The notes: a model not told the origin generated them from the sequence alone. 64,000 bases of DNA from UBA5972 sp964567685 (GCA_964567685.1 CAZMNO010000007.1:1-64000); one strand, 5' to 3'; shown: positions 17,557-26,244, numbered from the stretch's first letter. Made by a program: numbers and translations.

Positions 17557-18312
17557 TCAGTCTTTTGGTGATACATATCCGGGCAAGTTTTGCTTGTCGC
17601 CGGGTCTTGGGGCGTGAATCCGATCAAGAAACTTCCCCGGGCCGCGCATGAATCCTTCATAAAGCGGGCTCTTGCGCACCTGCCCCTTGAATTTCTCAAA
17701 CTGCCCGACATTGCCGATGCGCCGCGCCAGAAACTCCCATGTCGCCTGATGTCCGTCGCTTTCATCACCAAGCCAGAAAAGCAAGGTCGAGGAATAAACC
17801 GCCGACAGAACAGCGCGTTTGGAATACCAGTTCAGATCTTCTGATGTATCGCCCAGCGCCTTCCAGATCAGATCGCTGGTTCGCCAGATCGCCGCCGCGC
17901 CTTCTGCAGCATGCGCGGGGGCGGCAAAAAAGGTCAGCCCGCGACGCACCGCTTCCCTGTCCGTGTCTGCCTCAAGCCGCAACCGCACCGCCAGGGCAAC
18001 GCGATCACTATACCTGAGCGTCGTCAGATCGGTCTCTCCGAGCGCCTTCAGCATCGCCTGATCGCCCCGGTCATGGTAAGCCAACGCCAGATCAAGCGCC
18101 CCGCGTGGCAGGGCCAGCCGGGCCAGCGCCTCGTCAACACCCGAATCGCTGAGCGCGGCGTTAAAACAGGTGTCGCTCCAGCCATCAAACGGCACATGCG
18201 GCAAAGCAGCCTCTAAAAGGCGCGCCCGCGCTTCAGCCAAATGATCATCCTCGGTTTTTCGCCTCTTTTCGTTCACGCGGCGTTCCTTTGATTTGGCAGC
18301 AGGAGTGGACAA
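17557..18312 (-). CDS. COQ9-family ubiquinone biosynthesis protein
   Basis: A 251-residue protein of the COQ9 family. Known eukaryotic COQ9 binds ubiquinone precursors and helps the COQ7 hydroxylase. The N-terminal TetR-like helical part and the WYSKRAVLSAVYSSTLLFWL segment (about 161-180), which forms the lipid-binding region, are visible. Location is probably the inner membrane surface. It is followed 16 bases later by the quinone reductase gene and is divergent from rpsU, a pairing often seen in alphaproteobacteria. An ATG start at 18312 is used; a shorter start at a later codon is possible because the first 15 residues are charged and variable. Confidence 0.9.
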   Translation of the reverse strand: MSTPAAKSKERRVNEKRRKTEDDHLAEARARLLEAALPHVPFDGWSDTCFNAALSDSGVDEALARLALPRGALDLALAYHDRGDQAMLKALGETDLTTLRYSDRVALAVRLRLEADTDREAVRRGLTFFAAPAHAAEGAAAIWRTSDLIWKALGDTSEDLNWYSKRAVLSAVYSSTLLFWLGDESDGHQATWEFLARRIGNVGQFEKFKGQVRKSPLYEGFMRGPGKFLDRIHAPRPGDKQNLPGYVSPKD

Positions 18313-18386
18313 ACCCCGTTCACCTTGCTATAGGCCCACTTCCTGCAATTCTTGCAACTTTAAACTTAGAAAGGTGGTGACACCAC

Positions 18387-18593
18387 ATGCAGGTATCGGT
18401 TCGCGACAATAATGTCGATCAGGCGCTTCGTGCCCTGAAAAAGAAACTGCAGCGTGAGGGCGTTTTCCGCGAAATGAAGCTTCGGCAGCATTTCGAGAAA
18501 CCCTCCGTCAAGAAAGCCCGTGAAAAGGCCGAAGCGGTGCGGCGTGCGCGTAAACTGGCGCGCAAAAAAGCCCAGCGCGAAGGACTGCTCTGA
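18387..18593 (+). CDS. rpsU: 30S ribosomal protein S21
   Basis: A 68-residue, very basic small-subunit protein. MQVSVRDNNVDQALRALKKK at the N-terminus, FREMKLRQHFEKP and the Arg/Lys-rich tail are diagnostic of bS21, which sits near the 16S anti-Shine-Dalgarno region. The ATG at 18387 follows AGAAAGGTGG, a strong ribosome binding site. A clear intrinsic terminator lies about 55 bases downstream. Confidence 0.97.
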   Translation: MQVSVRDNNVDQALRALKKKLQREGVFREMKLRQHFEKPSVKKAREKAEAVRRARKLARKKAQREGLL

Positions 18594-18646
18594 GGCGGTT
18601 TTCGACAGACGAACCGGCGAAGGTCTATCGACTCTCGCCAAACGCG

Positions 18647-18680
18647 AACCCCCGAGGCCTGCCCCGGGGGTTTTTCGTTT
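18647..18680 (+). terminator. Rho-independent terminator of rpsU
   Basis: AACCCCCG pairs with CGGGGGTT around a 10-base loop, followed by TTTTTCGTTT on the plus strand. It lies just after rpsU and before a convergent gene. Confidence 0.88.
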
Positions 18681-18707
18681 CCGATGATGCGCTGATCAAG
18701 CGCATTT

Positions 18708-19286
18708 TCAGCTCTTCAGGTCTTTGCCTTTGTCGCTCTGATAGATTCGCTTGGTGACAACGCCAGGAATTGCACCAAACGCATTCACGGCTTTTTTCGG
18801 CATCATTCCAACCGGGAATCCCTCAAATCCGGGGGTTCTGCTGATGATGTGGGAAGTATTATTCGCGCACATGCCGCTCATTGAGGCCCCGTTTTCAATG
18901 GCAATCCTGAGCATGGATTCAGCAACGGCTGCGGGCACTTCCTTGGTTTGCATGACCACGTGGAAGCGCTCGCGCGCATGATAATCCAGATAATACTGCA
19001 GCATTTTCGGCGTGATGCCGTAAAGCAGATCGGCCCGCTCAGGCACGCTGTGGTGGTACCATGTGCCAGCAGGATCATAGATCACCCGTTGTGAGGCGTT
19101 GATCAGCAGGGCCGAATGCCCGGCTGAATTGTTGTCATTGGCAATCACCGTCATCAGGGTGATCGATTTGGTTCCTTTATGCGAATAGACGGCACGTTGC
19201 ACTTTTTCGTCAGGTGCCCAAGGCAACTGCGCGATGCAACCGCTCAGAACCACGCAACAGAGGGTCAGGACAAATTTGCGAATCAT
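18708..19286 (-). CDS. Lipoprotein with permuted NlpC/P60-like His-Asp-Cys pattern (copy 1)
   Basis: A 192-residue predicted lipoprotein. The lipobox LSGC puts the lipidated residue at Cys17. The mature part has GHSALLIN with His57, YDPAG with Asp71, a second His pair (WYHH, 77-79 region) and MCANNTSHI with Cys140. The His-before-Cys order fits circularly permuted NlpC/P60 papain-like folds (YiiX/LRAT type), which cleave amide or acyl bonds. That assignment is inference from the pattern; I recognise no named family. The ATG at 19284-19286 follows GAAGGAT. The gene next to it at 19331-19891 is a clear paralogue. Confidence 0.75.
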   Translation of the reverse strand: MIRKFVLTLCCVVLSGCIAQLPWAPDEKVQRAVYSHKGTKSITLMTVIANDNNSAGHSALLINASQRVIYDPAGTWYHHSVPERADLLYGITPKMLQYYLDYHARERFHVVMQTKEVPAAVAESMLRIAIENGASMSGMCANNTSHIISRTPGFEGFPVGMMPKKAVNAFGAIPGVVTKRIYQSDKGKDLKS

Positions 19287-19330
19287 TGGATATCCTTCAT
19301 ATTTCCCGACTCCGGCAACTCTGCCAAGGG

Positions 19331-19891
19331 TCAGTCATATTCGTAGATCTTCTCGGTTTTCACACCTGGCAGTGCGGCGAAAGCCTCCATCGCCTTTTTG
19401 GGGAACGGGCTGTGGGGCACCGATTCAAATCCTGGAATTTTCCCTAGAATTGCAGAGACGCTGTTAGCGCATATAGCCTTCGGCACCGCCCCGTAATTCT
19501 TGGCAGTGTTATAGGCCAAAGCAGCAATTTCCGGCGTCACTTCTATTTCCTGAATGACAACATGCCAGGCTTTACGCGCGTGGAAACTGTAATAGATCTT
19601 CAGCATCTCCGGGGACATCCCGTAAACGAAATCATTGCGCTCCGGGGCCATGCGGTGCCACCAGTTTCCTGCCGGATCAAACACGACCCGTTCATGGGCG
19701 TTGATCAATATTGCCGAATGTCCACCCTCGCCTCTGCTGTTACCGATAATCGTAACAAGCGAAATCGAAGGTGGTTCGGAATGTGTATAAGACGCTTTCG
19801 TAATCGCATCATCAGGGGCCCAGACGGATTCTGCACAAGCCGACAGGGTGATCAAAAGAATGACGGGTAACAATTTGGAAACGCGCAGCAT
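19331..19891 (-). CDS. Lipoprotein with permuted NlpC/P60-like His-Asp-Cys pattern (copy 2)
   Basis: A 186-residue paralogue of the gene at 18708-19286, 44 bases upstream of it on the same strand. Lipobox LSAC gives Cys19. Conserved with its partner: APDD/E after the lipidation site, GGHSAILIN with His58, FDPAG with Asp72, WWHR, APERNDFVYGMSPEMLK, HARKAWHVVIQ and CANSVSAI with Cys141. The strict conservation of His, Asp and Cys against a diverged background suggests both are active enzymes or binding proteins of one family. The ATG at 19889-19891 is chosen over a TTG 18 bases upstream. Probable site: inner or outer membrane, facing the periplasm. Confidence 0.75.
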   Translation of the reverse strand: MLRVSKLLPVILLITLSACAESVWAPDDAITKASYTHSEPPSISLVTIIGNSRGEGGHSAILINAHERVVFDPAGNWWHRMAPERNDFVYGMSPEMLKIYYSFHARKAWHVVIQEIEVTPEIAALAYNTAKNYGAVPKAICANSVSAILGKIPGFESVPHSPFPKKAMEAFAALPGVKTEKIYEYD

Positions 19892-20094
19892 GATATTCTC
19901 GAGGTTCAACTTGCAAAAATGGCTTGGTAAGCTGCAATCCCGCCATGATTCACACAGATTCTCAAGGCCGGAGCCGGATCAAAACGGCAACCTGTTGCGA
20001 ATGGGGCGCATAACCCACGCAAAAGTGAAGTTTCAGGCAGATGTTTGAAAGCAGTCAGCCGAAATTTCGGGCAGCGTTTCGCCGACAGAAACAG

Positions 20095-20229
20095 TCAGCT
20101 GTTAAAGATAGCCAAGAAAATCAGCGCCGCAATGCAGATACCGATCGTCCAGACCACACCTTTGACAAACCCGGCAAAGGTTTTTTCCTGTTCCGTGATA
20201 TCCATCGACCCGTGCTTGTGTTCGGCCAT
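20095..20229 (-). CDS. aa3-type cytochrome c oxidase subunit IV, 44 residues
   Basis: A tiny membrane protein of 44 residues found by reading the minus strand. It begins MAEHKHGSMDITEQEKTFAG and ends with one hydrophobic helix (about 23-42). The MDxxxQEKTFxGF pattern and single helix match bacterial aa3-type cytochrome c oxidase subunit IV, which packs against subunits I and III. The ATG at 20227-20229 follows GGAGGATTGGC, a strong ribosome binding site. Main oxidase subunits are not in this window. Confidence 0.88.
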   Translation of the reverse strand: MAEHKHGSMDITEQEKTFAGFVKGVVWTIGICIAALIFLAIFNS

Positions 20230-20334
20230 GCCAATCCTCCCGTTTGTTCTTTTTGTGCCAGTTGCTGTGCTACCTTACCGCAACCGGAGACACTATAGGG
20301 CTCTATGCCGCAGAATCACATCCGAGGCAACGGT

Positions 20335-20811
20335 TTAGCTGCCCTGTGCGGTGCTGTTTTCCAGGGCATTCACAAGACGAAAGCCGATTCTGGTGGCTTC
20401 GGTTGCATCGTTTTCCTTGGGTGCAGCGCGCAGCATGACATTCAGCTGACTGACATGTTGCACGAGCTGAGTTTTTACGCCTGACAGGTCCGAACCGTAA
20501 AAGGTCAGTATGTCTGGGGCAAAAAAGCCGATCCCCTGAATGCGCATGATTCCGATATCGCCGCCAGCAAACCCCATGCCGACCTCGTGATCGCTATCAA
20601 GCTGCTCTTCGAAATTCTGAATATAGAGAACCAGCCGCTCATAGGCCCATTGCGCAGGAGATTTCTGGTCCAGCGGAACTGACCCAACGACAGCTGGCAA
20701 AGGGATTTGTTCAGGGGTTTTGGGTGCGTCGGGATCACTATGCGCCACACAGGCATCGGGCAGCACCGCCCCTTCAACAGCCTCGGCCGTGGTTTTAATC
20801 TCGTCGTCCAT
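20335..20811 (-). CDS. Conserved hypothetical protein, DUF6173-like
   Basis: A 158-residue soluble protein without signal peptide. The first 45 residues are acidic and variable; the rest (from KSPAQWAYERLVLYIQNFEE) is compact and looks conserved, with GMGFAGGDIGIMRIQGIGFF and LVQHVSQLNVML. It resembles the DUF6173 proteins of Rhodobacterales as I recall them; function is unknown. It follows the MBL-hydrolase stop region on the same strand, with only 20 bases from that gene's end to its own start. Confidence 0.7.
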   Translation of the reverse strand: MDDEIKTTAEAVEGAVLPDACVAHSDPDAPKTPEQIPLPAVVGSVPLDQKSPAQWAYERLVLYIQNFEEQLDSDHEVGMGFAGGDIGIMRIQGIGFFAPDILTFYGSDLSGVKTQLVQHVSQLNVMLRAAPKENDATEATRIGFRLVNALENSTAQGS

Positions 20812-20831
20812 CAGGCCCCTCTTTTCCGGGT

Positions 20832-21872
20832 CTACGCCCTTTGCCAGATCCAGGCATCATCGTCACGACGATAGCGCGTAACCAGTCCCAGATGATAAAG
20901 ATGATTGAGATGGGCCATGGATTCAACCAGTGCCAGGCCATATTCACCCTCACCTATCGGTCTTTTGAACAGGGTGACAAAGCAATCAGCCGCTGTGCGC
21001 GGCTCAGACAGGAAATCCTGCAACCTTTCAAGCGCCCCATGATGATTATCGATCAGCTGGCGCATTCGGGCCGGCAGGCCGGAAAAGGGCAGCTTGTGAC
21101 CGGGCAAAACAAGATGATCATCCAGAGCATACTGCTTCAGCCGCTCGCACGCTTCCAGCCATTCGGCAACCGGATCAGCCTCGGGCTCGGTCGCATAAAC
21201 CCCGATATTGGGCGAAATGGACGACAGGATCTGATCACCGGCAATCAGCAACGGTTCTTCGCGACACCAGAACGTAGCATGTTCCGGCGCGTGGCCATTG
21301 CCCATGCGGATATCCCAGGTACGACCACCCATTTTGATCACTTCGCCTTCCTGAATGCGCCTGAAACCCAAGGGCATCGGGGCAACGATATCGGAAAACA
21401 GAAACGGGCGCTCCTTCAGCCGCTTCTGGTAAATCTCGGCTTCCATACCCCCGGCACGGTAATGCAGCAGGGTTTCCTCTTTCTGCACTTCATGCGTATC
21501 GAGCGTCAGCATACGGGCAAACAACCAAGCTGTGCGGGTAGTCCAGAGCTCAGCGCCAAAATCGGTCTGCAACCAGCCAGCCAGCCCGATGTGATCCGGG
21601 TGATGATGGGTGGCAATGACACGACGGATCGGCTGTCCTGCCAGCGGGCCATCCATCATCTTTTGCCAGATCGCGCGGCTGCGTTTGGAGGCAAAGCCGG
21701 TGTCGATCACTGTCCAGCCATCGGTTTCCCTGAGCGCATAAATATTGACATGGTCAAGCTTCAGCGGAAGCGGCATACGAAACCACAGAATACCCTCGGC
21801 AATCTCGGTCGCCTCACCTTCGTCCGGAAAGGACTCATAGGGATACCTGATCGGGGTCATGCCACCATCCAT
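20832..21872 (-). CDS. MBL-fold metallo-hydrolase
   Basis: A 346-residue metallo-beta-lactamase fold hydrolase. The dinuclear metal motif THHHPDHIGLAG lies at about 91-102, with later ligands in NGHAPEH (His), IAGDQIL (Asp) and LPGHKLPF (His). The C-terminal winged-helix-like part (VTLFKRP, VESMAHLNHL) matches the glyoxalase-II-like LACTB2 group. Typical reactions are thioester or phosphodiester hydrolysis. It is 18 bases downstream of an acyl-CoA dehydrogenase gene on the same strand, which favours an acyl-thioester role. The ATG at 21870-21872 follows GGAAGGTG; a TTG 15 bases upstream is less likely. Confidence 0.88.
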   Translation of the reverse strand: MDGGMTPIRYPYESFPDEGEATEIAEGILWFRMPLPLKLDHVNIYALRETDGWTVIDTGFASKRSRAIWQKMMDGPLAGQPIRRVIATHHHPDHIGLAGWLQTDFGAELWTTRTAWLFARMLTLDTHEVQKEETLLHYRAGGMEAEIYQKRLKERPFLFSDIVAPMPLGFRRIQEGEVIKMGGRTWDIRMGNGHAPEHATFWCREEPLLIAGDQILSSISPNIGVYATEPEADPVAEWLEACERLKQYALDDHLVLPGHKLPFSGLPARMRQLIDNHHGALERLQDFLSEPRTAADCFVTLFKRPIGEGEYGLALVESMAHLNHLYHLGLVTRYRRDDDAWIWQRA

Positions 21873-21890
21873 CTTTTCACCTTCCAATCC

Positions 21891-23609
21891 CTAACCCGCC
21901 AGAGCCTCGGCTGAAAAGGCGTAAAGGCTGCGCTTGCCTTCACGGGCCTGAGCGCAGAACGCATCATAATGGATCATCTGCTGTCGAATGAAGAATCGCG
22001 CAAGCTCCGTGCGCGGGCCACTGCACCCTTCGGCCAGAGCGGCCTTGAGAAGATAATGCCCACCCAGAACCAGTGCAAAAGCCCTGAGATACGGCACAGC
22101 CCCGGCAAAGCGGTCATTGATGTCGGTCTGTTCCAGCATCCAGTTGGTGGTGGCGATAAGCCCCTGTTCGCCAGCCCCAAGAAATGCCGCCAGATCGGGG
22201 AGTTTTTCTTCGGCCAACGCTATTGTCTGGCTGACTTCAGACAACAGGCCATAGGCAGCCTTGCCGCCATCCATCAGCTTGCGCCCAACCAGGTCCATCG
22301 CCTGAATACCGTTAGTGCCCTCATAAATCGCTGTCACCCGGACGTCGCGCGAATATTGCGCGGCCCCGGTTTCCTCGATGAACCCCATGCCGCCATGCAC
22401 CTGCACGCCAAGATGCGCCACCTCGTTGCCGGTATCGGTGCCAAAGGCCTTGGCGATCGGTGTCAGAAACGCGGCTTTGGCCGCCCAGTCCGCATCGCTG
22501 GTTGCTTCAGCCATGTCGATGGCAACCGCCGTCGCATAGACAATCGCCCGCGCCGCCGAGGTTTGGGCCTTCATCGACATCAACATCCGGCGCACATCGG
22601 CATGATCGAGAATGGTACCGCTGCCACCCGCAACCAAAGTTTTGCCCTGTTTGCGCTCCTGTGCGAATTCCAAAGCATGTTGGTAAGCCGCCTCAGCCAC
22701 GGAAAGACCTTGCGTGCCAACACCCAGACGCGCGTTGTTCATCATCGTGAACATGGCTTTCATTCCGGCGTGTTCAGCCCCGACCAGCCATCCGTTGGCC
22801 CCATCAAATTCCATCACGGCTGTGGGTGAGCCATGAATGCCCAGCTTATGCTCAAGCGAAACAACTTTCAGCGTGTTCGCAACCCCCGGTTCGCCGTTTT
22901 CATCAGGCAGGTATTTCGGCACCAGAAACAGCGAAATTCCCTTGGTTCCCGGCACTCCATCAGGCAACCGCGCCAACACTAGGTGGCAGATATTGCCAGC
23001 AAAATCACTATCCCCCCAGCTGATGAATATCTTCTGGCCAGTAACCGAATAGGTCCCGTCACCATTGGCAACCGCCTTGGAACTCAGCGCGCCAACGTCC
23101 GATCCGGCCTGTGGTTCGGTCAGGTTCATGGTGCCGCACCACTCACCGGAAATCAGTTTCGGCAGGTAGAGCTGTTTCAGCTCATCCGATGCGTGATGCT
23201 CCAGTGCCTCGATCTGACCCTGACTCATCAAAGGGTTCAGACACAGCGCCAGACAGGCGCTGCTCATCATCTCGTTGACCGCTACGGCCAGCGTCTGCGG
23301 CAGGCCCATACCACCATATTCAGGATTGGCGGATATACCGATCCAGCCGCCCTCGGCGATGGCCTTGTACCCATCGGCAAATCCCGGCGATGTGCGCACC
23401 ACACCGTTTTCCAGCACGGCCGGATGCAGATCGCCACTACGTTGCAAGGGAGTCAGAACCTCCTCTGCAACGCGCGCGCCTTCGGTAAGGATGGCAGCCT
23501 GCAGATCTCCGCTGACTTCCTCAAACCGCTCGGTTTTGGCCAGCTGGCCCATACCAACCACATGTTCAAACAGAAATTGCAGTTCCGAAACCGGCGCGCG
23601 ATAGGGCAT
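21891..23609 (-). CDS. Acyl-CoA dehydrogenase, DmdC/FadE-like long form
   Basis: A 572-residue flavoenzyme of the long acyl-CoA dehydrogenase group with the extra C-terminal domain seen in DmdC, the methylmercaptopropionyl-CoA dehydrogenase of roseobacters. MPYRAPVSE at the start, GTMNLTEPQAGSD (FAD/substrate contact) and the IYEGTNGIQ loop with the likely catalytic Glu near residue 430 are visible. The reaction is alpha,beta-dehydrogenation of an acyl-CoA with electrons to ETF; etfBA lies at 51597-53284. The substrate is not fixed, as roseobacters carry several paralogues. ATG at 23607-23609 follows GGGAGAAG. Confidence 0.9.
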   Translation of the reverse strand: MPYRAPVSELQFLFEHVVGMGQLAKTERFEEVSGDLQAAILTEGARVAEEVLTPLQRSGDLHPAVLENGVVRTSPGFADGYKAIAEGGWIGISANPEYGGMGLPQTLAVAVNEMMSSACLALCLNPLMSQGQIEALEHHASDELKQLYLPKLISGEWCGTMNLTEPQAGSDVGALSSKAVANGDGTYSVTGQKIFISWGDSDFAGNICHLVLARLPDGVPGTKGISLFLVPKYLPDENGEPGVANTLKVVSLEHKLGIHGSPTAVMEFDGANGWLVGAEHAGMKAMFTMMNNARLGVGTQGLSVAEAAYQHALEFAQERKQGKTLVAGGSGTILDHADVRRMLMSMKAQTSAARAIVYATAVAIDMAEATSDADWAAKAAFLTPIAKAFGTDTGNEVAHLGVQVHGGMGFIEETGAAQYSRDVRVTAIYEGTNGIQAMDLVGRKLMDGGKAAYGLLSEVSQTIALAEEKLPDLAAFLGAGEQGLIATTNWMLEQTDINDRFAGAVPYLRAFALVLGGHYLLKAALAEGCSGPRTELARFFIRQQMIHYDAFCAQAREGKRSLYAFSAEALAG

Positions 23610-23730
23610 CTTTTCTTCTCCCAGACCCAAAGACCTTTGCAACAGATCACGCCAGCCGTTATGTCAGCCGTGATCTGGCGCTTTCATAAAGTTCGAGTGC
23701 TGCCCATAACAACAGAAACGTTACGACACA

Positions 23731-24705
23731 ATGGACCGGACCACCACAGAAACGCTTTGCCCCGACGCAGCAGGGATCGCCCGTGCGGTGACGATCTGGC
23801 GGGCCGGTGGCCTCGTCGCGTTTCCCACCGAGACTGTTTACGGCCTGGGGGCGGATGCGGAAAACGGAGTTGCGGTAGCCCGGATTTTCGCGGCTAAGGG
23901 GCGGCCTTCGTTCAACCCTTTGATCATCCATGTCGCCGATCTGGATACTGCCCGACGCTTTGCGACGTTCAGTGACATTGCCGAACGTCTGGCACAAGCC
24001 TTCTGGCCCGGTCCACTTAGTCTGGTTCTGCCGGCCAGGAACGGCTCCGGGCTTTCCTCACTGGTGACTGCTGGGTTGGAAACTGTGGCCATCCGCATCC
24101 CAGAAAACCCGCTGGCACAAAAACTTCTCAACGCCTTTGGCGGTGCCATAGCAGCCCCTTCGGCAAACCCGTCCGGGCAGATCAGCCCAACAGGCGCGTC
24201 GCATGTGTTAACGGGTCTTGCTGGCCGGATTGATGCCGTCATCGATGGCGGCGATTGTGTGGTTGGGCTTGAATCAACAATCGTCGATCCAAACCACACA
24301 CCTCCCCTGTTGCTCCGCCCCGGCGGTCTGCCGGCCGAAGCTCTTGCGGCGATGCTGGGAACTGACCTTGCCCGCAGCGAAACACCTGACAGGCCGGTGT
24401 CACCGGGCCAGCTCACCTCACACTACGCGCCATCAGTGCCGCTCCGGCAGAACATCACAGCACCACAAAGCGACAGCTTGTGGCTGGGCTTCGGCCCGGA
24501 CTGCCCGGAAGCCGATGCAAATCTTTCCCCGAATGGCGATCTTCATGAAGCGGCAGCCAATCTCTTTGCCTGCCTCCACCGGCTCGACGAAAAAGCCTGC
24601 GAAACCGGAAAAGCGGTGATCAACGTCGCCCCGATCCCCGATCACGGGCTTGGAATCGCAATAAATGATCGTTTGAAGCGCGCCGCGGCGCCACGTGAAA
24701 GCTAG
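23731..24705 (+). CDS. Threonylcarbamoyl-AMP synthase (Sua5/YwlC type)
   Basis: A 324-residue enzyme of tRNA t6A synthesis. The YrdC domain occupies about 1-205, with GGLVAFPTETVYGLGADA (26-43), KGRPSFNPL (56-64) and the nucleotide-contact PSANPSG region (about 148-154). A C-terminal Sua5 domain follows, typical of the long form. It makes threonylcarbamoyl-AMP from threonine, bicarbonate and ATP for the TsaBDE proteins. The ATG at 23731 lacks a strong ribosome binding site. It is convergent with the algH-like gene, 3 bases away. Confidence 0.93.
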   Translation: MDRTTTETLCPDAAGIARAVTIWRAGGLVAFPTETVYGLGADAENGVAVARIFAAKGRPSFNPLIIHVADLDTARRFATFSDIAERLAQAFWPGPLSLVLPARNGSGLSSLVTAGLETVAIRIPENPLAQKLLNAFGGAIAAPSANPSGQISPTGASHVLTGLAGRIDAVIDGGDCVVGLESTIVDPNHTPPLLLRPGGLPAEALAAMLGTDLARSETPDRPVSPGQLTSHYAPSVPLRQNITAPQSDSLWLGFGPDCPEADANLSPNGDLHEAAANLFACLHRLDEKACETGKAVINVAPIPDHGLGIAINDRLKRAAAPRES

Positions 24706-24708
24706 GGC

Positions 24709-25284
24709 TCAGGCCGTCCCGCCAGCAGCGGAAAGAAAGCTCGGCGATATCCCAAGCGAGGCCAACGCCGCCTGCCACTTATCGCCATCACCTTCGTTGA
24801 ACACCAAATCATGGCTTGCCTCGCAGGTCAGCCAGCCATTGGCCTGCAATTCGCTTTCAAGCTGTCCCGGTCCCCACCCCGCATAGCCCAGCGCCAGCAG
24901 GCAATCCTTTGGTCCATCACCGTTGGAAATGTCTTCCAGGATATCAAGCGTCGCGGTCATGCCGAAACTGTCATCAACCGTAAGCGTCGATTCTGCACTT
25001 TCATAATCCCGCGAATGCAAAACAAATCCACGCCCATGTTCCACAGGGCCGCCAAAATGCACCTGAATCTGCCGCGCCTCGCCCGCTGATTTCATGTCAA
25101 GCTGCTCCAGCAAATCGCTGAAACGCAAATCCGGGGCTGGTTTGTTGACAATCAGACCCATCGCGCCATCTTCGGAATGGGCGCACATATAGATGACCGA
25201 ACGCTCAAACCGCGCATCCCCCATCGACGGCATCGCTATCAGGAGTTTGCCATCAAGGTGCTTGCTTTTCTTAGGTGTTTTCAT
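24709..25284 (-). CDS. YqgE/AlgH family protein
   Basis: A 191-residue cytoplasmic protein of the UPF0301 (YqgE/AlgH) family. LDGKLLIAMPSMGDARFERS at the N-terminus, GLIVNKPAPD, HFGGPVEHGRGFVLHS and GYAGWGPGQLESEL are all family-typical. Its biochemical role is not settled; the Pseudomonas homologue was linked to alginate regulation. The ATG at 25282-25284 is directly preceded by AAGAGG, unusually close for a ribosome binding site, so a slightly later start cannot be excluded. Confidence 0.93.
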   Translation of the reverse strand: MKTPKKSKHLDGKLLIAMPSMGDARFERSVIYMCAHSEDGAMGLIVNKPAPDLRFSDLLEQLDMKSAGEARQIQVHFGGPVEHGRGFVLHSRDYESAESTLTVDDSFGMTATLDILEDISNGDGPKDCLLALGYAGWGPGQLESELQANGWLTCEASHDLVFNEGDGDKWQAALASLGISPSFLSAAGGTA

Positions 25285-25410
25285 CCTCTTAAGATGACCG
25301 TGTCCTGTTCACGTTTCAAGTACCAATCACGATGTTGCAGAATCCGTCGCCTGATTGTGATTTCCCCGCATGAGCCAAAACCTGTAGGCTGGCGTAATGA
25401 ATAAAACGAT

Positions 25411-26244
25411 ATGGGCAACATGACTCTCAAACAAACCGTGCTGGCCGCTCTGCTTGCGCCGCTCCTTGCAAATACGTCGCTGGCGCAGGAATCCGTGGCT
25501 GATCTGAACGACATCGTTCAGGTCGATCTCGCTGCAGGCTGGCGGCTTGAAAACGGGACCCATATGGCCGCGCTGAAAGTCGCGCTTGCACCGGGTTGGA
25601 AGACCTACTGGCGGGTCGGTGGCGAAACCGGGATCGCACCGCGCTTTGACTGGACCGGATCAACCAATCTTGGCAACGTCACCTACCACTGGCCGCGCCC
25701 CGACATCCTGTGGGCCGACGGGATGCAGATCATTGGCTATAAGAACGAGTTGGTCCTGCCGATCGAGATCACACCCCAGGCCGATCAAGGGGATATCTCA
25801 GCCGCGCTCAGCGTTGAAATAGGTGTATGTCGCGATGTTTGCATTCCGGTAAGTATGGAAGTTACTGCTAATCTTGCCCCAAAAAGCGATGAGGATCGCT
25901 TCCTGATTGAACTGGCGATGAGTGAAGGGGCTATCCCCGGCGAAAGCGCCGGCCTCAGGTCTGTCAGCTGTGCGCTGTCTGAGATAGAAGACGGCTACCG
26001 CCTGAACGCAGAGTTTACACTACCCCTGCGCTCGACCCACCCTGAGGTTGTGGTGTTTGAATCCAGCCAGCAGGACGTCTGGATTGCCCCGGCTACCAGC
26101 CAGCGCAGTGGCGACAGGTTGAAGGCTGAAACCTCGCTGATCAGCTATGCAGGCGGGCAATTCATCGTTGATCCCGACGAACTCAGGGTCTCCATCATCG
26201 GTTCTGAAACTGTGGTCGAACTCGGTGGATGCCCGCGGGGTTGA
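25411..26244 (+). CDS. Periplasmic DsbD N-terminal domain protein
   Basis: A 277-residue exported protein with a signal peptide ending near SLAQE (about 26). It matches the DsbD N-terminal (DsbD-alpha-like) domain: WRVGGETGIAPRFDW (67-81), WPRPDILWADG and a GVCRDVCIP motif with Cys140 and Cys144, the likely reactive pair. It lacks the membrane domain and thioredoxin domain of full DsbD, so it would need a separate electron source. Family members pass reductant to periplasmic thiols or act in copper stress (ScsB-like). ATG at 25411 or at 25420 are both possible. Confidence 0.85.
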   Translation: MGNMTLKQTVLAALLAPLLANTSLAQESVADLNDIVQVDLAAGWRLENGTHMAALKVALAPGWKTYWRVGGETGIAPRFDWTGSTNLGNVTYHWPRPDILWADGMQIIGYKNELVLPIEITPQADQGDISAALSVEIGVCRDVCIPVSMEVTANLAPKSDEDRFLIELAMSEGAIPGESAGLRSVSCALSEIEDGYRLNAEFTLPLRSTHPEVVVFESSQQDVWIAPATSQRSGDRLKAETSLISYAGGQFIVDPDELRVSIIGSETVVELGGCPRG

